Positions 18,825-28,386 of a stretch of 64,000 nucleotides of DNA are shown here, piece after piece (positions within the stretch are counted from its first letter, which is position 1; every line of letters starts with the position of its first letter). Position numbers and translations under genes: made by a program. The DNA is taken from NCBI RefSeq assembly GCF_003051005.1, contig NZ_QAOW01000001.1, positions 1,054,001-1,118,000 on the forward strand, read 5' to 3'. The notes below the pieces were generated by a model, which was not told the DNA's origin, searched no databases, and saw only the letters and a list, made by a program, of their open reading frames with translations. Source of the DNA: Rhodococcus sp. OK519 (lineage in GTDB: Bacteria > Actinomycetota > Actinomycetes > Mycobacteriales > Mycobacteriaceae).

Positions 18825-19838
18825 ATGGGTGAACTCCAGTCGCGTGCCGGCGCGATCTCGCGCCGCGGCTTTCTGATCGGCAGCACCGGTGCACTGCTCG
18901 CCTTCGCCGCCGCGTGCAGCAGCGGATCCGGTGACGGAGGCTCCGACGGTGCCACCGGCGCGACGATTCCCGGCAAGTACGGCCAGACGACGGTGCCCGC
19001 GAACCCGCAGCGCGTCGTCAGTGTCGGCTACAACGATCAGGATGCGCTGCTCGCGCTCGGTGCGGTTCCGGTGGGTGTCTTCGACTGGTACGGCAACTAC
19101 CCGAACGCCGTGTGGCCGTGGTCGCAGGGACTGCTCGGCGACGCTCAGCCGACCATCATCGGCACCGCGAGCACCGGCATCGACATCGAGAAGGTTGCGG
19201 GTGTGGCTCCCGACCTGATCGTCGGCACCTACTCCGGTCTCGCCCAGGGGCAGTACGACAAGCTCTCCGCTCTCGCGCCGACCGTCGCGCAACCGGCAGG
19301 CGTCGCGGACTACGGGGTGCGCTGGCAGGACCAGACCACGATCATCGGCGAGGCGCTCGGCAAGCAGGACCGCGCCGCCGAGCTGGTGAACGGTGTGCAG
19401 AAGCAGTTCTCCGACGTAGCCGCAGCCAACCCCGCGTTCGCGGGCAAGACGGTCCTCGTCGGCGCGCTCAAAGGGCCCGGGCAGTTCGGCGTCTACGGTC
19501 CCGAGGATCCCAAGGTCCGCTTCTTCACCGAACTCGGCTTCGTGAATCCGCCTGTAGCCGAGCAGGTCCGCAAGACCAACTTCGCGGAGATCAGCACCGA
19601 ACAGCTCTCGCTCGCGGACGTCGACCTGCTCGTCTGGTACGCGGGCGGCGGCTTCGGCGACGACCTGCGGGCCGAGCTTGCGAAGACACCGGTGTACCAG
19701 ACGCTCGACGTCGTCAAGGACGGTCGCACGATCGTCCTCGAGGACGAGGCCGCCGAGGCGATGGCGTGGTCGACTGTGGTGAGTCTGCCGTTCGCGCTCG
19801 ACCAGGTCCCGCAGCGCATCGCGCCCCTGCTCGCCTGA
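18825..19838 (+). CDS. Iron-siderophore ABC transporter substrate-binding lipoprotein (FecB-like)
   Basis: This captures ferric-siderophore outside the membrane for an ABC importer. The N-terminus has a twin-arginine-like motif ISRRGFLIG, a hydrophobic stretch and the lipobox FAAAC (Cys near 31). RVVSVGYNDQDALLALGAVPVG and DIEKVAGVAPDLIVGTYSG are typical of the cluster-8 periplasmic binding fold. The 337-residue length is normal. No permease or ATPase gene is adjacent, so it must share a transporter encoded elsewhere. The upstream iron box indicates induction at low iron. Confidence 0.9.
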   Translation: MGELQSRAGAISRRGFLIGSTGALLAFAAACSSGSGDGGSDGATGATIPGKYGQTTVPANPQRVVSVGYNDQDALLALGAVPVGVFDWYGNYPNAVWPWSQGLLGDAQPTIIGTASTGIDIEKVAGVAPDLIVGTYSGLAQGQYDKLSALAPTVAQPAGVADYGVRWQDQTTIIGEALGKQDRAAELVNGVQKQFSDVAAANPAFAGKTVLVGALKGPGQFGVYGPEDPKVRFFTELGFVNPPVAEQVRKTNFAEISTEQLSLADVDLLVWYAGGGFGDDLRAELAKTPVYQTLDVVKDGRTIVLEDEAAEAMAWSTVVSLPFALDQVPQRIAPLLA

Positions 19839-19847
19839 GTCGACCGG

Positions 19848-19853
19848 TACGCT
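19848..19853 (+). promoter_or_regulatory. -10 hexamer TACGCT, leaderless GNAT gene
   Basis: TACGCT is 7 nt before the ATG at 19861. The surrounding 21 bases (19845-19865) are identical to those at 59441-59461. Confidence 0.55.
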
Positions 19854-19860
19854 CGCGGGC

Positions 19861-20469
19861 ATGGGCGTCGTCGTGAGACCAGTGACCCGAGCCGACATCT
19901 CCGCGCTTTCCCGCGCGCTTGCCGACGCGTTCGACGACGACCCCGTGATGTGCTGGATGTTCCCGGACGACGCGAAGCGACCCGCCGGGATGGCGCGACT
20001 GTTCGCGGCGGAGACCCGCTACCACCACCTTGCCGGTGGCGGAGCGGAACTGGCGGAGGCACCCGACGGCACGATCGTCGGGGGCGCACTGTGGGACCCG
20101 CCGGGCCGGTGGAAACAGTCGAGCTTCGATTCGCTACGCAGCCTGCCCGCCGTGATCCGCGCGCTCGGCGGCAAACTCCGGGTGGGTGCCGAGGTCTCGA
20201 ACGCCCTCGAATCCGCCCACCCCGTCGAACCGCACTGGTACCTGGCGACGATCGGCACGTCGTCGGCGGGACGAGGCGGGGGCTATGGGAAGGCCCTGCT
20301 GAACTCGCGCCTGGCGCGTTGCGACGCCGAGGGGGCACCGGCGTATCTCGAGTCCAGCAAGGAAGCCAACATTCCGTACTACGAACGATTCGGCTTCCAG
20401 GTCAGCGGACGGATCGTGATCCCGAACGGCGGCCCGACGCTGTGGAAGATGTGGCGCGATCCACGCTGA
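19861..20469 (+). CDS. GNAT-family N-acetyltransferase
   Basis: This 202-residue acetyl-CoA-dependent acetyltransferase has an unknown substrate. The N-terminal VVVRPVTRADISALSRALADAF is a typical GNAT beta1-alpha1. WYLATIGTSSAGRGGGYGKALL near residue 125-145 is the acetyl-CoA pyrophosphate loop (an R/QxxGxG/A variant). YLESSKEANIPYYERFGFQV closes the fold. It starts 22 bases after the siderophore-binding gene but has its own -10, so it can be transcribed separately. The S9 peptidase follows 36 bases later. Confidence 0.85.
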   Translation: MGVVVRPVTRADISALSRALADAFDDDPVMCWMFPDDAKRPAGMARLFAAETRYHHLAGGGAELAEAPDGTIVGGALWDPPGRWKQSSFDSLRSLPAVIRALGGKLRVGAEVSNALESAHPVEPHWYLATIGTSSAGRGGGYGKALLNSRLARCDAEGAPAYLESSKEANIPYYERFGFQVSGRIVIPNGGPTLWKMWRDPR

Positions 20470-20505
20470 CTTCGGCGACGTGCCGATCAGTGGTACCAAT
20501 CAGGG

Positions 20506-22542
20506 GTGACCTCCACACCGAAACTCCCTCTCGGCACGCCGTTCGACGACCTCGATGCGTACTTGGCCCTGCCTCGCATGTCGGGGCTCGCGCTGTCCCC
20601 GGACGGCACGCGTCTGGTCGTCTCGCAGTCCGTCCTCGACGACCAGGCGACCAAGTACATCTCGGCGCTGTGGGAGATCGATCCGGCCGGTGAGCGTCCG
20701 GCCCGCAGACTGACGTGGGGATCGAAGGGCGAATCGGGTGCGGCGTTCACGAGCGCCGGCGACCTGTTGTTCACGGCGTCCCGGCCCGCACCCGACGGCT
20801 CCGACGATGCCCCGAACGCACTGTGGCGGCTTCCGGCAGGTGGCGGTGAGGCGCGCCGCATCGCTACGCGCGGCGGCGGAATCTCGGGGGTCCGCGCCGC
20901 CAGGTCGGCGCCGCGGGTGGTCGTGTCGACGGGCGTGCTGGGCTCGGCGGGCACCGTCGAGGACGACGAGCGGATTCGCGGCGAGCGCAAGGACAAGAAG
21001 GTCAGCGCCATCCTGCACACCGGCTACCCGGTGCGCCACTGGGACCACGACCTCGGCCCCGACGTCCCGCATCTGCTTTCAGGGATGCTCGATGTCGACG
21101 ACGAGATCGCGCTCGACGACCTGACCCCGGTTCCCGGGATCGCCCTGCGCGAGGCGGACTACGACCTCGCCGCCGACGGGTCGTTCGTCGTGAGTACGTG
21201 GGCGCTGCCGGGAGTGCTCGGCACGATGCGAACCATCCTGGTGCGGATCGATAGTGAGACGGGGGAGCGGGTGACGCTCGTCGACGACGATGCAGCGGAC
21301 CTGTCCCGCCCCGCGATCTCGCCCGACGGCACCAGCGTCGTGTATCTCCGCGAGGCGTACGGCGATCCGGACCAGGCGCCGCGGATCACGCTGCACCGCT
21401 TCGACTTCGCGGACAGTCGCGTCTCGGACCTCGCGTCCGGCTGGGATCGCTGGCCGACGGCCGTCGCGTGGCTCCCCGACGGCGACGGTGTGGTGCTCAC
21501 CGCCGACGACCGAGGGCGGGCCCCGATCTTCGTGCTCCGCGGCGACGGCATTCCTTCGGCATTGACCTCCGACGCCGCCGCCTACACCGATCTCCTTGTC
21601 GCGCCCGACGGTTCGGCGGTGTACGCGATGCGGGCGTCGTATGCGCAGCCCGCACATCCGGTCCGGGTCACCCTCACCGGCACCGTCACGGAACTGCGGG
21701 CACCGTCCGAGGCGCCGCGACTGCCGGGCCGCCTCACCGAGGTCGTCGGGCAGGCCGACGACGGCACACCCCTGCGTGCGTGGCTCGCGCTGCCGGAGAC
21801 GGCATCGGCCGACGCGCCGGCCCCGTTGGTGCTGTGGGTTCACGGTGGTCCACTCAACTCGTGGAACACGTGGTCCTGGCGGTGGAATCCGTGGCTGTTG
21901 GTCGCCAGGGGCTACGCCGTGCTGCTGCCCGATCCCGCCCTGTCGACCGGGTACGGCCAGGACTTCGTCCAGCGCGGGTGGGGGCAATGGGGCAAGGCGC
22001 CGTACACGGACCTGATGGCGATCACCGACGCGGCCGTCGCGCTACCCGAGATCGACGCGAACCGCACCGCCGCGATGGGCGGATCGTTCGGCGGCTACAT
22101 GGCGAACTGGATTGCCGGGCACACCGACCGGTTCCAGGCGATCGTCACGCACGCCAGCCTGTGGGCGCTGGACCAGTTCGCGCCGACCACCGACGCAGCC
22201 TGGTTCTGGGCACGCGAGATGACCCCGGAGATGGCGTTCGAGAACTCCCCTCACTTGGCCGTCGCCGACATCGTCACCCCGATGCTGGTGATTCACGGCG
22301 ACAAGGACTACCGAGTGCCCATCGGCGAGGGCCTGCGCCTCTGGTACGAGTTGCTGTCGGAATCGGGCCTGCCGGCCGACGCCGAGGGCAGGACCGATCA
22401 TCGCTTCCTGTACTTCCCGGACGAGAACCACTGGGTGCTCAGCCCCCAGCACGCCAAGATCTGGTATCAGGTGGTCGAGTCGTTCCTGGCCGAGCACGTA
22501 CTCGAGGAAGAGGTACCGCTCCCGGACGTGCTCGGCTCCTGA
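20506..22542 (+). CDS. S9-family prolyl oligopeptidase
   Basis: This 678-residue serine peptidase has an N-terminal beta-propeller (about residues 20-400) over a C-terminal alpha/beta hydrolase. The nucleophile lies in GGSFGGYMANW near residue 527, the Asp in HGDKDYRVP near 599 and the His in ENHWVL near 641. WVHGGPLNSW holds the oxyanion region. No signal peptide is visible, so it should act in the cytosol on peptides, possibly acylaminoacyl peptides. The GTG at 20506 is preceded by CAGGG. Four copies of a 22-bp repeat follow the stop. Confidence 0.9.
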   Translation: MTSTPKLPLGTPFDDLDAYLALPRMSGLALSPDGTRLVVSQSVLDDQATKYISALWEIDPAGERPARRLTWGSKGESGAAFTSAGDLLFTASRPAPDGSDDAPNALWRLPAGGGEARRIATRGGGISGVRAARSAPRVVVSTGVLGSAGTVEDDERIRGERKDKKVSAILHTGYPVRHWDHDLGPDVPHLLSGMLDVDDEIALDDLTPVPGIALREADYDLAADGSFVVSTWALPGVLGTMRTILVRIDSETGERVTLVDDDAADLSRPAISPDGTSVVYLREAYGDPDQAPRITLHRFDFADSRVSDLASGWDRWPTAVAWLPDGDGVVLTADDRGRAPIFVLRGDGIPSALTSDAAAYTDLLVAPDGSAVYAMRASYAQPAHPVRVTLTGTVTELRAPSEAPRLPGRLTEVVGQADDGTPLRAWLALPETASADAPAPLVLWVHGGPLNSWNTWSWRWNPWLLVARGYAVLLPDPALSTGYGQDFVQRGWGQWGKAPYTDLMAITDAAVALPEIDANRTAAMGGSFGGYMANWIAGHTDRFQAIVTHASLWALDQFAPTTDAAWFWAREMTPEMAFENSPHLAVADIVTPMLVIHGDKDYRVPIGEGLRLWYELLSESGLPADAEGRTDHRFLYFPDENHWVLSPQHAKIWYQVVESFLAEHVLEEEVPLPDVLGS

Positions 22543-22544
22543 AG

Positions 22545-22606
22545 GCGTTTTGCGCACTTGTCGTGTACCAAATCGAGTTGGGGCAGCGATAAGTGCGCAA
22601 ATCGCG
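22545..22606. repeat. Inverted pair of the 22-bp repeat (copies 3 and 4)
   Basis: GCGTTTTGCGCACTTGTCG at 22545-22563 faces AGCGATAAGTGCGCAAATCG at 22585-22604, the same unit as at 1231-1293 in the same inverted arrangement. It starts 3 bases after the peptidase stop codon. Confidence 0.75.
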
Positions 22607-22812
22607 AGGGGGGAGTCGAGGGTGGACACGAACCGTGAGGGCGCTGGCAGCTCGGCGCTGCGGGGGCGGGTGCGTGCGCTGTTCGCGCGCCCACCGGGGT
22701 GGATCTGACGGTGGGCGAAGGTCCGAGCTTCTCTCACCTGCGTGGCGACTGGTACATGTTCGTCACGGGGTGGTGACGAACAGCCGTCGCACGTTTTCGG
22801 GGCTGCAAGCAA
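22607..22812. other. Gene-free stretch with a perfect 10-bp hairpin
   Basis: I see no supportable gene here. TGTTCGTCAC at 22757-22766 is perfectly complementary to GTGACGAACA at 22773-22782 across a 6-base loop. A short frame from GTG 22623 gives about 28 codons without any recognisable motif. Confidence 0.5.
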
Positions 22813-22875
22813 CGCGCTAAGTGCGCGAAACGCGGGAATCGGGGCGCGTGGGGCGCGACAAGTGCGCAAAACGCG
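22813..22875 (+). repeat. Direct pair of the 22-bp repeat (copies 5 and 6)
   Basis: Copies at 22813-22834 and 22854-22875 lie in the same orientation 41 bases apart, unlike the inverted pairs elsewhere. Copy 6 carries CGCGACAAGTGCGCAAAACG, the likely ancestral form. valS begins 90 bases downstream. Confidence 0.75.
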
Positions 22876-22952
22876 AGGGGGAGGGGCCGGGGAGGTGGAG
22901 GGGGTCGTGAAGGGGGTGCCGAGCCGGGTCCGGGCGATTCGCCGCCACTGAT

Positions 22953-22958
22953 TACGAT
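22953..22958 (+). promoter_or_regulatory. -10 hexamer TACGAT, leaderless valS
   Basis: TACGAT is 6 nt before the GTG start of valS. The intervening run of Gs could also act as a ribosome site. Confidence 0.45.
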
Positions 22959-22964
22959 TGGGGG

Positions 22965-25655
22965 GTGACCAGTGCGCCAGAGACTCCCCAGAACCCCGCA
23001 GACGCCCTCCCCAAGAGCTGGGACCCCAGCGCGGTCGAGGCCGACTTGTATCAGGGTTGGGTGGATGCCGGTTACTTCACGGCCGACCCGTCGAGCGACA
23101 AGCCCGGCTACTCGATCGTGCTGCCGCCGCCCAACGTCACCGGCTCGCTCCACATGGGTCACGCGCTCGACCACACGCTGATGGACGCGTTGTGCCGCCG
23201 CAAGCGTATGCAGGGGTTCGAGGTCTTGTGGCTGCCCGGCATGGACCACGCGGGCATCGCGACGCAGACGATCGTCGAGAAGCAGCTGGCCGCGGACGGC
23301 AAGAAGAAGGAAGACTTCGGCCGCGAGCTGTTCATCGACAAGGTGTGGGACTGGAAGCGGGAGTCCGGCGGCACGATCCAGGGCCAGATGCGGCGCATCG
23401 GCGACGGCGTCGACTGGTCCCGTGACCGCTTCACGATGGACGAGGGCCTCTCGCGCGCCGTCCAGACGATCTTCAAGCGCCTGTACGACGACGGCCTCAT
23501 CTACCGCGCCGAGCGCCTGGTCAACTGGTCGCCGGTGCTGCAGACCGCGATCTCGGACATCGAGGTGAAGTTCGAGGAGGTCGAGGGCGAGCTCGTCTCG
23601 CTGCGCTACGGCTCCCTCAGCGACGACGAGCCGCACGTGATCGTCGCGACCACGCGTGTCGAGACGATGCTCGGTGACACGGCCGTCGCCGTCCACCCCG
23701 AAGACGAGCGGTACAAGGCCATCGTCGGCACCACGCTCGAGCACCCGTTCACGGGCCGACAGATCCCGATCATCGCCGACGACTACGTCGATCCCACGTT
23801 CGGCACCGGCGCCGTGAAGATCACCCCCGCGCACGATCCCAACGACTTCGAGATGGGCCTGCGGCACAACCTGCCGATGCCCACGATCATGGACAAGACC
23901 GGCCGGATCGCCGACACCGGAACACAGTTCGACGGCATGGACCGCTTCGAGGCCCGCGTCAAGGTGCGCGAGGCCCTCGCCGAGCAGGGCCGCGTCGTCG
24001 CCGAGAAGCGCCCGTACCTGCACAGCGTCGGCCACTCGGAGCGCTCGGGCGAGACCATCGAGCCGCGGCTGTCGATGCAGTGGTGGGTCAAGGTCGACGC
24101 GCTCGCCAAGGCTGCCGGTGATGCGGTTCGCAACGGCGACACCGTGATTCATCCGGCAAGCCAGGAGCCGCGCTGGTTCGCATGGGTCGACAACATGCAC
24201 GACTGGTGCATCTCGCGTCAGCTGTGGTGGGGCCATCGCATCCCGATCTGGTACGGCCCCGACGGCGAGGTCAAGTGCTTCGGCCCGGACGAGACCGCAC
24301 CCGAGGGCTGGGAGCAGGATCCCGACGTCCTCGACACCTGGTTCTCGTCGGGCCTGTGGCCGTTCTCCACGATGGGCTGGCCCGACAAGACCCCCGAGAT
24401 CGAGAAGTTCTACCCCACCAGTGTTCTCGTCACCGGCTACGACATCCTGTTCTTCTGGGTGGCCCGCATGATGATGTTCGGCACGTACGTGGCCGGCGAC
24501 GACGCGGCGGGCCGGGGCGAGCGAAGCGACGGGGAAATGTCGCTCGGGAAGGTCCCGTTCAAGGATCTGTTCCTGCACGGCCTGGTCCGTGACCAGTTCG
24601 GCAAGAAGATGTCGAAGTCCCGCGGCAACGGCATCGACCCGCTCGACTGGGTCGACCGCTTCGGTGCCGATGCGCTGCGCTTCACGCTCGCCCGCGGCGC
24701 CAACCCGGGCAGCGACCTCGCGGTCGGCGAGGACCACGCGCAGTCGTCCCGCAACTTCGCGAACAAGCTGTTCAACGCCACCAAGTTCGCGCTCATGAAC
24801 GGCGCGGTCGTGGCGGAGCTGCCGCCCCGCGATCAGCTCACCGACACCGACCGCTGGATTCTCGACCGGCTCGAGCAGGTCCGCGGCGAGGTCGACGAGG
24901 CGTTCGAGAAGTTCGAGTTCTCCAAGGCCTGCGAGGCGCTCTACCACTTCGCGTGGGACGAGGTCTGTGACTGGTACCTCGAGCTCGCCAAGGTGCAGTT
25001 GGCCGAGGGGTCCGTCCACGCCGAGGGCACCAAGGCCGTGCTGGGCAACGTGCTCGACACGCTGCTGCGGATGCTGCACCCGGTGATCCCGTTCGTCACC
25101 GAGACGCTGTGGAAGGTCCTCACCGGCGGCGAGTCCGTCGTGATCGCCGACTGGCCGGCCGCGACGGGTATCGCGACGGATCCCGTTGCGGCCCAGCGCG
25201 TCGAGGACATGCAGCGCCTGGTGACCGAGGTCCGGCGCTTCCGCAGCGACCAGGGGCTCAAGCCGTCGCAGAAGGTGGCCGCACGCCTGACCGGTGCCGC
25301 CGAGGCGGACATCGAGACGCAGCTGGCGTCGGTGGCGTCTCTCGCGAAGCTGACGGAACCGTCCGAGACGTTCGCGGCGACCGCATCGGTCGAGGTGCGC
25401 CTGAGCAAGGCCACCGTGACCGTCGAGCTCGACACGTCGGGCACCGTCGATCTGGGCGCCGAGAAGAAGCGCCTCGAGAAGGACCTCGCGGTCTCCGAGA
25501 AGGAACTCGCAGGTACCACAGCCAAGCTGTCGAACGAGGCATTCCTGGCCAAGGCGCCCGACGCGGTCGTCGACAAGATCCGTGCGCGCCAGCAGGTGGC
25601 GCAGGAGGAGATCACCCGCATGTCGGCACGTCTGAAGGAGCTGGGCGGAGCGTGA
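22965..25655 (+). CDS. valS: Valyl-tRNA synthetase
   Basis: It charges tRNA-Val with valine and edits mischarged threonine. The class I HIGH motif appears as [10 protein letters not shown] near residue 55-64, and KMSKS as KKMSKSRGN near 547. The editing domain lies between them, and a C-terminal coiled coil ([29 protein letters not shown]) follows. At 896 residues it is full length. A short Gly/Arg/Ser/Glu insertion (GRGERSDGE near 515) sits in a variable loop. folC starts on the overlapping GTGA, so valS, folC and the DUF4233 gene form one operon. Confidence 0.97.
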   Translation: MTSAPETPQNPADALPKSWDPSAVEADLYQGWVDAGYFTADPSSDKPGYSIVLPPPNVTGSLHMGHALDHTLMDALCRRKRMQGFEVLWLPGMDHAGIATQTIVEKQLAADGKKKEDFGRELFIDKVWDWKRESGGTIQGQMRRIGDGVDWSRDRFTMDEGLSRAVQTIFKRLYDDGLIYRAERLVNWSPVLQTAISDIEVKFEEVEGELVSLRYGSLSDDEPHVIVATTRVETMLGDTAVAVHPEDERYKAIVGTTLEHPFTGRQIPIIADDYVDPTFGTGAVKITPAHDPNDFEMGLRHNLPMPTIMDKTGRIADTGTQFDGMDRFEARVKVREALAEQGRVVAEKRPYLHSVGHSERSGETIEPRLSMQWWVKVDALAKAAGDAVRNGDTVIHPASQEPRWFAWVDNMHDWCISRQLWWGHRIPIWYGPDGEVKCFGPDETAPEGWEQDPDVLDTWFSSGLWPFSTMGWPDKTPEIEKFYPTSVLVTGYDILFFWVARMMMFGTYVAGDDAAGRGERSDGEMSLGKVPFKDLFLHGLVRDQFGKKMSKSRGNGIDPLDWVDRFGADALRFTLARGANPGSDLAVGEDHAQSSRNFANKLFNATKFALMNGAVVAELPPRDQLTDTDRWILDRLEQVRGEVDEAFEKFEFSKACEALYHFAWDEVCDWYLELAKVQLAEGSVHAEGTKAVLGNVLDTLLRMLHPVIPFVTETLWKVLTGGESVVIADWPAATGIATDPVAAQRVEDMQRLVTEVRRFRSDQGLKPSQKVAARLTGAAEADIETQLASVASLAKLTEPSETFAATASVEVRLSKATVTVELDTSGTVDLGAEKKRLEKDLAVSEKELAGTTAKLSNEAFLAKAPDAVVDKIRARQQVAQEEITRMSARLKELGGA

Positions 25656-27082
25656 GTACCGAACGTCCGGGCGCACCCGACCCGGTCGATCTCGCCGAAC
25701 TCGCACTCGTCGAGGCGGAGCTGGACCAGCGATGGCCCGAAACCAAGATCGAGCCGTCGCTGACCCGGATCTCCGCGCTGATGGATCTGCTCGGCTCGCC
25801 GCAACAGAACTATCCGTCCATCCATGTCGCCGGCACCAACGGCAAGACGTCGGTGACGCGAATGATCGACGCGCTGATGACCCACCTGCACCGCCGTACC
25901 GGCCGGACCACGAGTCCGCACCTGCAGGTGGCGACCGAGCGGATCAGCATCGACGGGTTCCCGATCTCCGTGCGGACATACGTCGACACCTACCGTGAGC
26001 TCGAGCCGTACATCGCGATGATCGACCGGCAGTCCGAGGCTGCCGGCGGCCCCGCGATGAGCAAGTTCGAGGTCACTACCGCGATGGCCTACGCCGCATT
26101 CGCCGAGGCGCCGGTGGACGTCGCCGTCGTCGAGACGGGCCTCGGCGGCAAGTGGGACGCCACCAACGTCATCGACGCCCAGGTCGCGGTCATCACCCCG
26201 ATCGGACTCGACCACGTCGACTACCTCGGCCCCGACCTCGCGTCGATCGCGGGGGAGAAGGCCGGAATCATCAAGAAGGGCCGCGACAGCGGCGTCGAGG
26301 GTGTCGACCCGGTCGACACCGTCGCGATCATCGCCGAGCAGACGCCCGAGGTCATGGACGTGCTGCTGCGACGGGCCGTGGAGGTCGACGCGGCCGTGGC
26401 CCGCGAGGGGTCCGAGTTCAAGGTGCTGGCGAGGCAGATCGCGATCGGCGGTCAGCAGCTCGAGCTCCAGGGACTCGGCGGCGTGTACGAGGACATCTTC
26501 CTGCCACTGCACGGCGAGCATCAGGCGCGCAACGCGTCACTGGCACTCGCGGCGGTCGAGGCGTTCTTCGGTGCGGGACCCGGCCGTCAGCTCGACGCGG
26601 ACGCGATCCGGGCCGGCTTCGCGTCCGTCGTCAACCCGGGACGGCTCGAGCGGGTCCGCAACGCGCCGACGGTGTTCCTCGACGCCGCGCACAACCCGCA
26701 CGGGGCGCAGGCCCTCGCGGCCGCGCTGTCCGCGGAATTCGACTTCCGCAAGCTCGTCGGCGTCGTCAGCGTCATGGGAGACAAGGACGTCGACGGCATC
26801 CTGGCCGCACTCGAGCCCGTCTTCGACGAGATCGTCGTGACCCACAACGGGTCCCCGCGCGCCATGGATGTCGAGGACCTCGCGAACCGTGCGGTGGCGC
26901 GGTTCGGTGACGAACGAGTGGTGGTGGCGTCCACCCTGCCGGACGCCCTCGAGACCGCGATCGGGTTGGCCGAAGAGGTGGCCGAACCCGGTGAGGCAGT
27001 ATCGGGAGCGGGAGTCGTCGTCACCGGGTCCGTCGTGACCGCGGGCGTCGCCCGGTCCCTGTTCGGAAAGGATCCCGCGTGA
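25652..27082 (+). CDS. folC: Folylpolyglutamate synthase / dihydrofolate synthase
   Basis: It adds glutamate to dihydropteroate and then to folates in the cytosol, completing folate synthesis. The P-loop [11 protein letters not shown] is near residue 55-65, [13 protein letters not shown] follows, and [10 protein letters not shown] marks the active site. The 476-residue length is slightly above average because of an N-terminal extension and an acidic insert near VEGVDPVDT. The GTG overlaps the valS stop by 4 bases and its own stop overlaps the next gene by 4, indicating coupled translation. Confidence 0.96.
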   Translation: MSTERPGAPDPVDLAELALVEAELDQRWPETKIEPSLTRISALMDLLGSPQQNYPSIHVAGTNGKTSVTRMIDALMTHLHRRTGRTTSPHLQVATERISIDGFPISVRTYVDTYRELEPYIAMIDRQSEAAGGPAMSKFEVTTAMAYAAFAEAPVDVAVVETGLGGKWDATNVIDAQVAVITPIGLDHVDYLGPDLASIAGEKAGIIKKGRDSGVEGVDPVDTVAIIAEQTPEVMDVLLRRAVEVDAAVAREGSEFKVLARQIAIGGQQLELQGLGGVYEDIFLPLHGEHQARNASLALAAVEAFFGAGPGRQLDADAIRAGFASVVNPGRLERVRNAPTVFLDAAHNPHGAQALAAALSAEFDFRKLVGVVSVMGDKDVDGILAALEPVFDEIVVTHNGSPRAMDVEDLANRAVARFGDERVVVASTLPDALETAIGLAEEVAEPGEAVSGAGVVVTGSVVTAGVARSLFGKDPA

Positions 27083-27492
27083 GCGACACCCCAGAATCCA
27101 CCCCGGAACCGCGGTTCCATCCGCCGGTGAACGACCCGTGGAAGGGGTTCCGCGGCGTGATGGCCGGCACCCTGATCCTCGAGGCCATCGTCGTGTTGTT
27201 GGCCCTGCCGGTCGTGGCGGTCGTCAACTCGACGGGGCTGACGTGGGCGTCGGGCCTCTACATCTGCATCCTGGCGCTGTTGATGATCCTCGGCGCCGGC
27301 GTACAGGGTAAGCCGTGGGCCATGAAGTTCAACCTCGCGCTGCAGGTCGCGACGATCCTCGGGTTCTTCATCGACATCTCGCTCGGCGTGATCGGCGTGC
27401 TCTTCGGCGCGGTCTGGCTGTACCTCCTGTACCTGCGCAAGGACATCTCCGAGCGCATCGCGCGGGGTCTGCTGCCCGGACAACGAGACTGA
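27079..27492 (+). CDS. DUF4233 membrane protein (folC neighbour)
   Basis: The function is unknown. The 137-residue product has about four hydrophobic segments (near 31-50, 53-73, 83-100 and 101-117) after a proline-rich N-terminus ending in PWKGFRGVMAGTLILEA. The family is almost always encoded just after folC in actinobacteria. The GTG at 27079 overlaps the folC stop by 4 bases. Folate-related transport or regulation is only a guess from context. Confidence 0.85.
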   Translation: MSDTPESTPEPRFHPPVNDPWKGFRGVMAGTLILEAIVVLLALPVVAVVNSTGLTWASGLYICILALLMILGAGVQGKPWAMKFNLALQVATILGFFIDISLGVIGVLFGAVWLYLLYLRKDISERIARGLLPGQRD

Positions 27493-27497
27493 CCGTC

Positions 27498-27503
27498 TAG
27501 GCT
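27498..27503 (+). promoter_or_regulatory. -10 hexamer TAGGCT, leaderless ndk
   Basis: TAGGCT is 7 nt before the GTG of ndk and there is no Shine-Dalgarno sequence between, so ndk is probably transcribed separately and leaderless. Confidence 0.6.
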
Positions 27504-27510
27504 GTTCGCC

Positions 27511-27930
27511 GTGACTGAGCGCACCCTGGTACTGATCAAGCCCGACGGCGTGGCCCGCGGCTACGTCGGCGAGATCCTCTCCCGCATCGAACGCAAGGGC
27601 CTGGCCATTGCGGCGATGGAGATGCGGACCGCGCCGAACGGCGTGGCCGCCACCCATTACGCCGAGCACGAGGGCAAGCCCTTCTACCCGGGGCTGCTCG
27701 AGTTCATCACGTCGGGGCCGCTCGTGGCGGCGGTCCTGGAGGGCCCGCGGGCGATCGCGGCTTTCCGTCAGATCGCCGGTGGCACCGACCCCGTCGAGAA
27801 GGCGGTTCCCGGCACGATCCGCGCCGATCTGGCTCTGGACGGCGGGCAGAATCTCGTTCACGGATCCGACTCCGTCGAGTCCGCCGAGCGTGAAATCGCG
27901 CTCTGGTTTCCCCAGCTCGCAGGGGCCTGA
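27511..27930 (+). CDS. ndk: Nucleoside diphosphate kinase
   Basis: It equalises nucleoside triphosphate pools by transferring the gamma phosphate through a phosphohistidine. The N-terminus [16 protein letters not shown] is diagnostic, and the active-site His lies in NLVHGSDS (near residue 117). The 139-residue length is normal. The GTG at 27511 is supported by the leaderless promoter arrangement. A hairpin terminator follows 14 bases after the stop. Confidence 0.97.
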   Translation: MTERTLVLIKPDGVARGYVGEILSRIERKGLAIAAMEMRTAPNGVAATHYAEHEGKPFYPGLLEFITSGPLVAAVLEGPRAIAAFRQIAGGTDPVEKAVPGTIRADLALDGGQNLVHGSDSVESAEREIALWFPQLAGA

Positions 27931-27944
27931 TACCCCCACTCTCC

Positions 27945-27978
27945 GGACGCTCCCGGGCCTCGTGCCCGTGGAGCGTCC
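27945..27978 (+). terminator. ndk terminator
   Basis: GGACGCTCC-CGGGC pairs with GCCCG-T-GGAGCGTCC with a single bulged T, followed by CTTCGTTT. Confidence 0.82.
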
Positions 27979-28386
27979 CTTCGTTTCGGCACCTATCGGT
28001 GCGCCGCTGGGCGGACAATGCGCTGCCGTGTGGGATACTGAGGAAGGCCGGACCGCAATTTGGCTTCACGCGGATTCGGCCGGATGACACCCATGGCGCA
28101 AAGCCCGTCATCGCTGCCACATCAGCGCAGGTCACCCCTGCAACGTGCGGCACGCTGGATGATCAGGCGCTCGCTCCGTGAACGGTCAGGCGCCCGCGCC
28201 GTGGATCGCCGCCATCCAGCCAGGCACCGCGCGCCTCTGCAGTGATTAACGGACACTGTGGAGCACGTGGAGCGAGACCAGACAATCTCGTACCTGAGGT
28301 GCGAGTACACAACCATCGCCCCCGCGCGGCCGCGTCACATCCGATCGAAAGACGGATGGACGCGCCCGGGGGCTCGAGGAGAATAC
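27979..28386 (+). other. Long rne upstream/leader region
   Basis: I find no supportable gene in these 408 bases. A short inverted repeat CGAGA/TCTCG lies near 28277-28295. In other bacteria RNase E controls its own mRNA through a long leader, so this may be an untranslated leader; no promoter could be assigned with confidence. Confidence 0.35.

Noticed and set aside
22623-22709. A short frame after the S9 peptidase
   Set aside because: About 28 codons, no ribosome site, no motif, and flanked by intergenic repeats.
22734-25706. A 990-codon open frame on the minus strand opposite valS
   Set aside because: It is antisense to an unambiguous valS, has biased Arg/Leu/Val/Asp composition, and matches no family; high GC in third positions keeps such frames open.
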